Source of the DNA: Flavobacteriaceae bacterium MAR_2010_72
GTDB taxonomy: Bacteria > Bacteroidota > Bacteroidia > Flavobacteriales > Flavobacteriaceae
Direction: 5' to 3'
Length of the DNA stretch: 64,000 nt
NCBI GenBank assembly: GCA_003550275.1
Contig: QXCW01000002.1
Span: 3,285,501 to 3,349,500 of the forward strand
The notes under the pieces are model-generated. The model made no database searches and had not been told where the DNA came from. It saw only the letters and a program-made list of their open reading frames with translations. Every line of letters begins with the position of its first letter. Within the stretch, counting starts at the first letter, position 1. Shown piece after piece: positions 17,133 to 24,413 of this stretch. Made by a program: the position numbers and the translations under genes.

Positions 17133-18401
17133 ATGATCAACGACAAAGTTTTAAGTATCATTTTAGGTGGAGGACAAGGGTCTAGATTGTACCCGTTAAC
17201 CGAATCGAGGTCCAAACCAGCTGTACCTATAGCGGGTAAATATCGCCTAGTTGATATCCCTATTTCAAATTGCATCAATTCAGACATCAAGCGCATGTTT
17301 GTGTTGACCCAGTTCAATTCGGCATCTTTAAATAAACATATCAAAAACACCTACCATTTTAGCTTTTTCAGTTCGGCATTTGTGGATGTATTAGCTGCAG
17401 AACAAACGATGACCAGCGGTGATTGGTTTCAAGGTACTGCCGATGCGGTTAGACAAAGTATGCACCATTTTCTCAATCATGATTTTGAATATGCGCTAAT
17501 CCTGTCTGGCGACCAGCTGTATCAAATGGATTTCAACCATATGCTAGAAAAACACATTACAAGCGGTGCAGAAATATCCATTGCTACCATTCCGGTAAAT
17601 GCAAAAGAAGCCACATCATTTGGGATTTTAAAAGCAAATGAAGAAAGTATAATTACCTCATTTATTGAAAAACCTGTTGCAGAACTTTTGCCAGAGTGGA
17701 TTTCGGGGGTGAGCAATGACATGAAATCCAGCGGTCGCGAATATTTAGCCTCAATGGGTATTTATATTTTCAATAAAGACTTGCTTGTTGAGCTAATGAA
17801 GGATAAAAGCACTAATGATTTTGGTAAAGAAATTATCCCTCAAAACATCGAAAAACACAAAACCTTAAGCTATCAATTTGAAGGTTACTGGACCGATATT
17901 GGTAATATCGATTCGTTTTTTGAGGCTAATTTAGGACTAACAGATAATATCCCGAAATTCAATTTGTATGATAAATCCAAGCGCATTTATACCAGAGCCC
18001 GGATGTTGCCAACTTCAAAAATATCGGGTACGCATCTAGACAAAGCGGTTATTGCCGAAGGCTGTATTATCCATGCTGCAAAAATTGAAAAATCGGTTAT
18101 TGGTGTGCGCTCTAGAATAGGCAAAGAAACTACGGTAATTAATACCTATATGATGGGCTGTGATTACTATGAAACCCTTGAAGAGATTGAAAATTACAAA
18201 ATTTCTATTTTAATGGGTATTGGTGAGCGCTGCTTTATCAAAAACACCATTATTGATAAAAATTGCCGTATTGGTGATGATGTTCGAATCAATGGTGGAC
18301 CTCACCTAGAAGACACCGAAACTGACACCTATGCTGTTAGAGAAGGTATTGTTGTGATTAAAAAAGGTGCCGTTATAAAAAGTGGGTTTATTATAAATTA
18401 A
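17133..18401 (+). CDS. glgC: Glucose-1-phosphate adenylyltransferase
   Basis: 422 residues; makes ADP-glucose from ATP and glucose-1-phosphate, the committed step of glycogen synthesis. The N-terminal nucleotidyltransferase domain begins with GGGQGSRLYPLTESRSKPAV and continues with YRLVDIPISNC. The C-terminal third is a left-handed beta-helix of hexapeptide repeats (about 300-415). It follows glgA by 5 bases, so the two are co-transcribed. Confidence 0.95.
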   Translation: MINDKVLSIILGGGQGSRLYPLTESRSKPAVPIAGKYRLVDIPISNCINSDIKRMFVLTQFNSASLNKHIKNTYHFSFFSSAFVDVLAAEQTMTSGDWFQGTADAVRQSMHHFLNHDFEYALILSGDQLYQMDFNHMLEKHITSGAEISIATIPVNAKEATSFGILKANEESIITSFIEKPVAELLPEWISGVSNDMKSSGREYLASMGIYIFNKDLLVELMKDKSTNDFGKEIIPQNIEKHKTLSYQFEGYWTDIGNIDSFFEANLGLTDNIPKFNLYDKSKRIYTRARMLPTSKISGTHLDKAVIAEGCIIHAAKIEKSVIGVRSRIGKETTVINTYMMGCDYYETLEEIENYKISILMGIGERCFIKNTIIDKNCRIGDDVRINGGPHLEDTETDTYAVREGIVVIKKGAVIKSGFIIN

Positions 18402-18485
18402 GTTTTTGTTTATAATACGTTAGCCACTACTAAAAAATTAAAGCAACAATATCATTGTTCAGTTTATTATTATTTTTGATGAAAT

Positions 18486-18516
18486 TTTGTTTTGTTAGGA
18501 TTCCTTACTATATTTG
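18486..18516 (+). promoter_or_regulatory. Promoter with embedded palindromic operator before the CPVC gene
   Basis: TTTG at 18486-18489 and TATATTTG at 18509-18516 are separated by 19 bases, the Bacteroidota sigma-A arrangement. Between them lies TTAGGATTCCTTA (18495-18507), a near-perfect palindrome repeated before the next two genes. A repressor bound there would block the promoter. The MarR-type regulator encoded downstream is the obvious candidate. Confidence 0.65.
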
Positions 18517-18555
18517 TGATGCAATGGTGCATAGAACAAATTAAATTTTATTAAA

Positions 18556-18789
18556 ATGAAAAAATCCGTTTTTTATCACGCAGGATGTCCGGTTTGTGTC
18601 AGCTCCGAACACGATATCATCAATTTAGTAGGTGCTGAAAATGTTGAAGTTGTTAATATTGGCAAGGACCGAACACGAATTTCAGAAGCTGAAAAAGCAG
18701 GAGTAAAATCTGTTCCAGCTTTAGTTACGCCAGATGGCAATACACTCCATATCAACTTTGGTGCTTCTATAGCAGATGTAAAAGGTTAA
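18556..18789 (+). CDS. Small thioredoxin/glutaredoxin-fold protein with CPVC motif
   Basis: 77 residues. The beta-strand plus active site FYHAGCPVCVSSE carries a CXXC pair (Cys11 and Cys14), and VKSVPALVTPDGN contains the cis-proline of the thioredoxin fold. It lacks a signal peptide, so a cytoplasmic thiol role (reductase, or a carrier of metal or sulfur) is likely. Its target is unknown. It is the first of three small genes each preceded by the same palindrome. Confidence 0.75.
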   Translation: MKKSVFYHAGCPVCVSSEHDIINLVGAENVEVVNIGKDRTRISEAEKAGVKSVPALVTPDGNTLHINFGASIADVKG

Positions 18790-18803
18790 TTTATAACTCA
18801 TAG

Positions 18804-18816
18804 TTAGGATTCCTAA
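18804..18816 (+). promoter_or_regulatory. Operator-like palindrome before the DUF2024 gene
   Basis: TTAGGATTCCTAA is a perfect 6-1-6 palindrome, the best of the three copies. It lies 40 bases before the DUF2024 ATG. A clean -7 box is not seen next to it (TTTG is present but the TA is one base out of register). Confidence 0.6.
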
Positions 18817-18856
18817 TTTGGATCAAGAAGTCCTAGCTTAAAAAACAATAAATAAA

Positions 18857-19120
18857 ATGAATATAGCTGTTTGGGACACCTATGTAAAACGCGACAATGA
18901 CAAAACAATGCATTTTGACATTCTCGTGCCTAGCGAAATGAAAGATGAGCAAACCATATTTGACTATGGTAAACAATATCTTAAATCCAAACCTTTTCAA
19001 ACAGGACAATTAACAACCAATGAATGCAGGTTTTGCCATATTGAACAAGCCAACAAAGAAATAATTGAAACCATTACAAAAAATGGCTATTCAATTATTG
19101 AAATGGAAAATTGCAATTAA
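18857..19120 (+). CDS. DUF2024 family protein
   Basis: 87 residues, the full length of this family. It opens MNIAVWDTYVKRDNDKTMHF and has the conserved ECRFCHIEQA segment (about 56-65) with a CXXCH arrangement that could bind metal or act as a redox thiol. The function of DUF2024 is not known; the single solved structure shows a small alpha/beta fold. The placement between a CPVC protein and a four-cysteine regulator suggests a thiol- or metal-related job, which is inference only. Confidence 0.85.
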   Translation: MNIAVWDTYVKRDNDKTMHFDILVPSEMKDEQTIFDYGKQYLKSKPFQTGQLTTNECRFCHIEQANKEIIETITKNGYSIIEMENCN

Positions 19121-19143
19121 TTTAATTAGGATTTCTAACTTTG
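19111..19143 (+). promoter_or_regulatory. Promoter and operator of the MarR-type gene
   Basis: TTAGGATTTCTAA (19126-19138) is the third copy of the palindrome, with one mismatch. It overlaps TAACTTTG (19136-19143), a perfect -7 box, and a TTG lies at 19111-19113. Binding would occlude RNA polymerase, consistent with autoregulation. Confidence 0.6.
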
Positions 19144-19174
19144 CCTGTCGACCAAAATTGGCAGGCTTTTTTTA

Positions 19175-19795
19175 ATGAAGCAAAGTACATTTAACCCAGA
19201 ACAACAACGAACGGATATTTCAAGCAAAATCGTTGCAGGATTGGAACGTCTTTCAGAAGTATTTAAAATAATGCTATGGGAAAAAGCAAAACTGGTTGGA
19301 TTAAGCCCAATACAAATCCAAATATTGGTTTTCATAGCTTTCCACAAAAGAAACTTGTGCAACATTAGCCATCTAGCAAAAGAATTTAATGTAACAAAAC
19401 CAACTATAAGTGATGCGGTTAGGGTTTTAGACAACAAAGGGTTTATTATAAAAGATTATTCATCTTCTGACAATCGCAGTTATACTATATTGTTATCAGA
19501 TTTAGGCCATGAGATGGTTTCTAAAATAGATGATTTTTCAAATCCATTAAAAACACAAATCGATGGTTTTTCAAAACCTGAACTGCAATCCTTATTCGCG
19601 ACTTTAAGTCAGTTGATTTACAAACTAAATCAAAATGGAATTTTAACCGTTCAAAGAACTTGTTTCGGATGCAAGTTTTATGAAATCAATGATGAAAAAA
19701 ACTATTGCAATTTGTTACGAAAGGAATTGTTGAGTGAACACATACGAATAGATTGTCCTGAATATGAAGAAAAACCTGTGGCTGGTACCATATAA
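19175..19795 (+). CDS. MarR-type winged-helix regulator with C-terminal four-cysteine site
   Basis: 206 residues. The winged helix spans about 40-110, with the recognition helix in VTKPTISDAVRVLDNKGFI and a wing containing SSSDNRSYTI. Beyond the usual MarR length (about 140-150) there is a C-terminal segment with Cys163, Cys166, Cys178 and Cys194 (CX2C-X11-C-X15-C). This spacing could hold Zn or an Fe-S cluster and act as a redox or metal sensor. The three upstream palindromes are the likely operators. The effector is not known. Confidence 0.8.
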   Translation: MKQSTFNPEQQRTDISSKIVAGLERLSEVFKIMLWEKAKLVGLSPIQIQILVFIAFHKRNLCNISHLAKEFNVTKPTISDAVRVLDNKGFIIKDYSSSDNRSYTILLSDLGHEMVSKIDDFSNPLKTQIDGFSKPELQSLFATLSQLIYKLNQNGILTVQRTCFGCKFYEINDEKNYCNLLRKELLSEHIRIDCPEYEEKPVAGTI

Positions 19796-19824
19796 AATCA
19801 ACTTCTTGTGCAAGTCAATACTCG

Positions 19825-21243
19825 CTAGATATTCCCCTTATAATATTCCAATAGTTTTACTCGAAGAATATATTCATATTTTACATTGTTAAGGCTGATC
19901 TGAGCATTTTCGTGGTTGTTTTTACTTATGATATAATCAACGCTAGTATTTGCACCGTTATTAAATCGAATTTCATTAATACGTAACGACTCTTCATAAG
20001 CCACAACTTGTTCTTCCAATACCTTAAAGCGCTCAAAGGCAGTTAGCATATCATTATAGGTTTGTTCAATAACGGTATGCAGTTCTAATTTTGTTCGGTC
20101 GAGTTCAATAGCCGCCTGGTCTTCTCTAATCTTTTCCAGAGCTACGTTATTTTTGGCGCGAAAACCATTAAAAACAGGTATAGATACGGCAAGTCCAACT
20201 ACGGTATTTAAGTTGTTGTCAAATTGATCCCTATATGAAATATCCTCGGGAATGAATTGTGTTTCTTGGGTAAACACCGAATAATCCTGACCATTAACCG
20301 TGACAAAATCTCCAGTATCAACTGTGTTAGTTTGCCCTTGGTTAAACACCTTGGCAGCACTTGAATAGTTAGTGCCAAGATTTGCAAACAACGACACTTG
20401 TGGCACATACTGCGATTTTGCCACAGCCACTCCTTTATGAGCCGCATCGAGTCGATATGTATCAGCCTTTACTCGCGCAAGATTTTTTATGGCCAAATCA
20501 TAAACCTCTTCAAACGATTCGCCATAAACATTGAACTCCAAAGGCATATCTAGAGCAGCTATATCTAAATCTGTTTTGATGTTGAGTAGCTGCTTTAAAT
20601 TTAATTTAGCATCCTGATAATTGTTTTTTGCTGCCATGAGATTGGCTTTATCATTTGCCATTTGCCCTTGAAAATCTCTAAACTCTGCTGGGTTTCCCAT
20701 TTCATTGTCAAACATGGTTTTTAAGCGCTCGAGTTGCTTTTCGGTGCTTTCAATTCTGTTTTCGGCTAAATTCAATAAGTCGCGCGTATTCATGACCTGT
20801 AAATAGGCCAATGTAACATTAAGTATCAGGTTTTGTCTGGCTTCTTCTTGCTCCATTTCTGAAGCCAAGAGATTAAATTTTTGCTGTTTCCACGAATTTA
20901 TCAACCTGAAGCCATTAAAAACAATAGCGTCCAATGACAAGCCTGCATTTGAAAACGTGAGCTCTTCATTTATATAGCTATTCGTAAATGGATCGATACT
21001 TCTACCTGTCGACTTCCCGATGTTATAATTGCCGTTTACAGATGGTAAAAGGGCGTTCTTGCTTTGCCTAAAATTGATATCGGCCGATTCGGTTCTTAAT
21101 GTCGATGCTTTTAGGTCGAGATTATTATTTAATGCGATTTCAATACAATCTTCCAAACTTACGGTTGTTTTGTTTGTGGTTTGGCCATAAACAAATATGG
21201 TATTTAGAATTACGAGTATTGAACAAATAAATTTTTGATGCAT
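19825..21243 (-). CDS. TolC-family outer-membrane efflux protein
   Basis: 472 residues from the ATG at 21241-21243. An upstream in-frame ATG at 21315 would overlap the ATPase gene by 62 bases and bury the signal peptide, so the inner start (MHQKFICSILVILNTIFVYG) is chosen. The mature protein has two OEP repeats: one early segment with SLEDCIEIALNNNLDLKAS and a second starting near residue 250. Such proteins form trimeric channel-tunnels through the outer membrane. It is the last gene of the permease operon, 10 bases after the second ATPase, and supplies the exit duct for the tripartite system. Confidence 0.9.
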   Translation of the reverse strand: MHQKFICSILVILNTIFVYGQTTNKTTVSLEDCIEIALNNNLDLKASTLRTESADINFRQSKNALLPSVNGNYNIGKSTGRSIDPFTNSYINEELTFSNAGLSLDAIVFNGFRLINSWKQQKFNLLASEMEQEEARQNLILNVTLAYLQVMNTRDLLNLAENRIESTEKQLERLKTMFDNEMGNPAEFRDFQGQMANDKANLMAAKNNYQDAKLNLKQLLNIKTDLDIAALDMPLEFNVYGESFEEVYDLAIKNLARVKADTYRLDAAHKGVAVAKSQYVPQVSLFANLGTNYSSAAKVFNQGQTNTVDTGDFVTVNGQDYSVFTQETQFIPEDISYRDQFDNNLNTVVGLAVSIPVFNGFRAKNNVALEKIREDQAAIELDRTKLELHTVIEQTYNDMLTAFERFKVLEEQVVAYEESLRINEIRFNNGANTSVDYIISKNNHENAQISLNNVKYEYILRVKLLEYYKGNI

Positions 21244-21253
21244 TGCTTTAATT

Positions 21254-21925
21254 TTAGTTTGTACGATTGCGCATGCCATCCAATAAGTGGATGGTTCTTG
21301 AGCCATAACTCGCATTCATTTCCGAATGTGTGGCTTGTATAATGGTAACACCTTCGTTGTTGAGATCCTTAAACAACTCCATGATTTCCTCGCTTTGTTT
21401 AGAGTTAAGATTGCCTGTAGGTTCATCAGCTAAAATCAATTTCGGTTTAGAGATCAAAGCACGTGCTATACCTACAAGCTGCTGTTGTCCGCCACTTAAT
21501 TGTTGAGGGAAAAGGTCTTTTTTTCCTACGATATTGAATCTGTCTAGCATATCAGCAACAAGGGCTTTTCGTTCAGAAGATTTTACGTTTTTGTATAACA
21601 ACGGAGTTTCGATGTTTTCGTAAACGGTTAACTCGTCAATTAAATGATAGGCCTGAAACACGAATCCAATATATTCCTTATAAAGATTAGCGCGATGCTT
21701 TTCTTTCAGCTCATGTACCGGTTCGTTCAGAAAATTATAGGTGCCTTCATTAAAGTGATCCAACATTCCAATGACATTGAGTAGTGTGGATTTACCAGAC
21801 CCTGAAGGCCCCATGATAGACATGAACTCGCCTTCTTTAACTTCAAGATTAATATCTTTAAGAAGGAAAATACGTCTGCTTCCAGAATTTACCCATTTAT
21901 AAATATTCTTCAGTTCTAATAACAT
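21254..21925 (-). CDS. Second ABC ATPase of the permease operon (MacB/LolD-like, divergent)
   Basis: 223 residues. Walker A is GPSGSGKST (about 39-47), the Q-loop FQAYHLIDE follows, and Walker B is LILADEPTG. Two positions differ from the operon's first ATPase: after LSGGQQQ the usual Arg is Leu (QQQLVGIARA), and the D-loop reads GNLNS instead of GNLDS. Both lie at the dimer interface, so catalysis or pairing may be altered, perhaps favouring a heterodimer with the first ATPase. It lies 24 bases after the last permease and 10 before the TolC gene. Confidence 0.9.
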   Translation of the reverse strand: MLLELKNIYKWVNSGSRRIFLLKDINLEVKEGEFMSIMGPSGSGKSTLLNVIGMLDHFNEGTYNFLNEPVHELKEKHRANLYKEYIGFVFQAYHLIDELTVYENIETPLLYKNVKSSERKALVADMLDRFNIVGKKDLFPQQLSGGQQQLVGIARALISKPKLILADEPTGNLNSKQSEEIMELFKDLNNEGVTIIQATHSEMNASYGSRTIHLLDGMRNRTN

Positions 21926-21949
21926 TGTTTTAGTTTTTAGGTTGGTCAG

Positions 21950-24385
21950 TTACTCTGTTCTCAAGCTTTTCACGGGATTTGAAATCGCTGCTCTTATGGC
22001 TTGGAAACTTAACGTGACTAATGCAATAAGTAGTGCTATGATGCCTGTTAGGATGAAAACCCACCAATTAATATCTATTCTAAATGCGAAATCTTGTAAC
22101 CATTTATTCATAAACCAATAGGCAATTGGCGTTGCTATAACAAATGAAATAAGTACCAGTTTTATAAAATCGGTTGACAGCATGGCAACAATATTAGTTA
22201 CCGTTGCACCTAGAACTTTACGAATGCCTATTTCTTTCGTGCGTTGTTCCGCGATATAAGTTGCGAGCCCGAATAACCCCAAACATGCAATTAAAATTGC
22301 CAATATTGAAAAGGTCAAGGCCACTTTTCCAACACGCTGTTCTTGTCGGTACATATTGTCAAAAGACTCATCCATAAAACGGTAATTGAACGGCATACCT
22401 GGAGCCATAGCTTTATATTTGCGTTCAACCACATCTACCAATCCGGTTATATCGGCCGTTTGAAAACGGTAAATCGAAACCCAGCTATTATTTCCTAAAA
22501 TAAAACTTAAAGGCCCTACATTTTGACGCAACGATTCATAGTTAAAGTTTTTAACAACACCAATAACGGTATAAGGTATCATAGGTTCATTGGGGCCAAA
22601 TGACGTATATAGTTTTTGACCAATTGGGTTTTTAAAGCCGGCAGATTTTACAGCACTTTCATTAAGAATTATTCCCAAGGAATCTGAACCAAACGCTCTT
22701 GAAAAGTTTCTTCCTTCTATCATTTCCATTCCCAAGGTTGGAATGTAGTCATAGTCAATATTCCAAAATTGCATATTGAACCCGTTTGACTCTGTCATTA
22801 CCGCTTCTGATGAAAACGTAGTATCAGACCTTGATGAATCCCCAACAGGAAGATAACCGCCAAAAGACGCCGATTTAACATCGGTCAACTGTGCTATTTC
22901 AGACTTTAAAGATTCACGCGCTTGTCTTGGCAAACCAGAGTTCTCAACCACCAAAACCTGTTCTTTATCAAACCCTACTTTTGAGTTTTGGATGTGGCTC
23001 AATTGCTGATAAATAACCACGGTTCCTATAATAAGAATAATGGATGTTGAAAATTGAAATACCACCAAGAAACTTCTTAAATTGTTTTTGCTAGTACCCG
23101 AACTTATCTTGCCCTTTAGAACCTTTACGGGTTGGAATGATGACAAAAAGAATGCTGGATAAGCCCCTGCCATTATTCCTACCATAAATGGAAGCGCTAA
23201 TAATACTGCAAGGTATTCTGGTCTAATCAGACTAGAAATCACCATTTCTTTACTAGAGATCGAATTAAACCAATCTAGTGACAACCAGGCAAAAACGATT
23301 GCACAAATTAAGGCTATAAAGGCAATTAGGGTTGACTCTGTTAAAAATTGCCATATCAGTGCTCTTTTTTCAGATCCAAGTACTTTTCTGATTCCAACCT
23401 CTTTAGCTCTTCCCGATGAACGTGCCGTAGTTAAGTTCATAAAATTAATGCAGGCGATAAGCAGAATAAATAGTGCTGCCGCTGAAAAAATATAGACATA
23501 TTGAATATTCCCATTGGTTCCTAATTCTACACCTCTAGAAGACTTTAAGTGAATATCTGTTAAAGGGAATAAGGCATATTCCAATTTATTACCGCTCTTT
23601 TCAAATGCTTCCATGCTTTCTACTTTCATGAAATGAGACGCTTGGGGCATTACATACTTGTTAATAACATCAGTAAAATATTTGTTGAATTCTTTATAAT
23701 CCACATCAGGTTGCAACACTACATAAGTGTGAAAATTATGGCTTAAATAGTTGCCCATAGTATATCTAATATTGGCCATTGAAAAGAAGAATTCATAATT
23801 AAAGTGCGAGTTTTTAGGCATATCCTTGATAACGGCCGTGACGTTATAAAGTGTACTTCGATTGTCATCAGTTTCCAGTGTTTTACCTATGGCATTATCA
23901 GGACTTCCAAAATACCGCCTTGCAGCTGATTCTGTCATCACAACAGAGTTTGGCTCTTTGAGTGCGCTTTTGGTGTCGCCCACAATAGCAGGTAAAGTAA
24001 ATACGTCAAACAAGGTCGAATCGGCGTGCGTTACTCTAGACTCGTTTATATATTCATCACCTTTTTTAATGAGTTTTGAACCGCTGGAGCTATACAGTCT
24101 TGCAGACTCTTCAACTTCGGGATAATCCTGTTTAAGTGTTGCGCCAATTGGGTCTGAACTTACTGCCATGATGAGGTCTGTTCCGCCAAATCGAATATCA
24201 GAATTGATACGGTAAATTCTATCTGCTTTTTCATGGTATCGGTCGTAGCTTAATTCGTCTGCCACATACATCGCAATGACGATAAAGCATCCAAGACCTA
24301 GAGCCAATCCAATAATGTTTATGGCCGTAAACCCTTTATTCTTAAAAAGGTTTCTTAATGCTATTTTGAAATAATTTTTAATCAT
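21950..24385 (-). CDS. Double-FtsX (MacB-like) ABC permease 6
   Basis: 811 residues, sixth and last permease in transcription order. It starts MIKNYFKIALRNLFKNKG, has one N-terminal membrane helix (about 21-41), a large periplasmic MacB core domain, three helices around the first FtsX block with EVGIRKVLG near residue 327, then a second helix-periplasmic-three-helix unit with EIGIRKVLG near 715. It ends NPVKSLRTE, like its relatives. MacB-type permeases do not pass substrate through the membrane; they couple ATP hydrolysis to periplasmic movement. Two FtsX units in one chain mean it could act as a monomer. The substrate is unknown. Confidence 0.92.
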   Translation of the reverse strand: MIKNYFKIALRNLFKNKGFTAINIIGLALGLGCFIVIAMYVADELSYDRYHEKADRIYRINSDIRFGGTDLIMAVSSDPIGATLKQDYPEVEESARLYSSSGSKLIKKGDEYINESRVTHADSTLFDVFTLPAIVGDTKSALKEPNSVVMTESAARRYFGSPDNAIGKTLETDDNRSTLYNVTAVIKDMPKNSHFNYEFFFSMANIRYTMGNYLSHNFHTYVVLQPDVDYKEFNKYFTDVINKYVMPQASHFMKVESMEAFEKSGNKLEYALFPLTDIHLKSSRGVELGTNGNIQYVYIFSAAALFILLIACINFMNLTTARSSGRAKEVGIRKVLGSEKRALIWQFLTESTLIAFIALICAIVFAWLSLDWFNSISSKEMVISSLIRPEYLAVLLALPFMVGIMAGAYPAFFLSSFQPVKVLKGKISSGTSKNNLRSFLVVFQFSTSIILIIGTVVIYQQLSHIQNSKVGFDKEQVLVVENSGLPRQARESLKSEIAQLTDVKSASFGGYLPVGDSSRSDTTFSSEAVMTESNGFNMQFWNIDYDYIPTLGMEMIEGRNFSRAFGSDSLGIILNESAVKSAGFKNPIGQKLYTSFGPNEPMIPYTVIGVVKNFNYESLRQNVGPLSFILGNNSWVSIYRFQTADITGLVDVVERKYKAMAPGMPFNYRFMDESFDNMYRQEQRVGKVALTFSILAILIACLGLFGLATYIAEQRTKEIGIRKVLGATVTNIVAMLSTDFIKLVLISFVIATPIAYWFMNKWLQDFAFRIDINWWVFILTGIIALLIALVTLSFQAIRAAISNPVKSLRTE

Positions 24386-24401
24386 GATCGTTCGTTTTTT
24401 A
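24386..24401 (-). repeat. Conserved leader before permease 6
   Basis: Coding-strand TAAAAAACGAACGATC touching the ATG. One of five related copies in the operon; core AAAAAACGAA is invariant. Confidence 0.7.
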
Positions 24402-24413
24402 ATTGATGAATTA

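Noticed and set aside
18441-18470. Terminator after glgC (AACAAT-ATC-ATTGTT hairpin)
   Set aside because: The stem is only 6 A/T-rich pairs and the T-rich part after it is interrupted, so it is too weak to call.
21244-21315. Extended N-terminus for the TolC-family gene
   Set aside because: It would overlap ATPase 2 by 62 bases and place 24 polar residues before the signal peptide; the inner ATG at 21243 is the better start.
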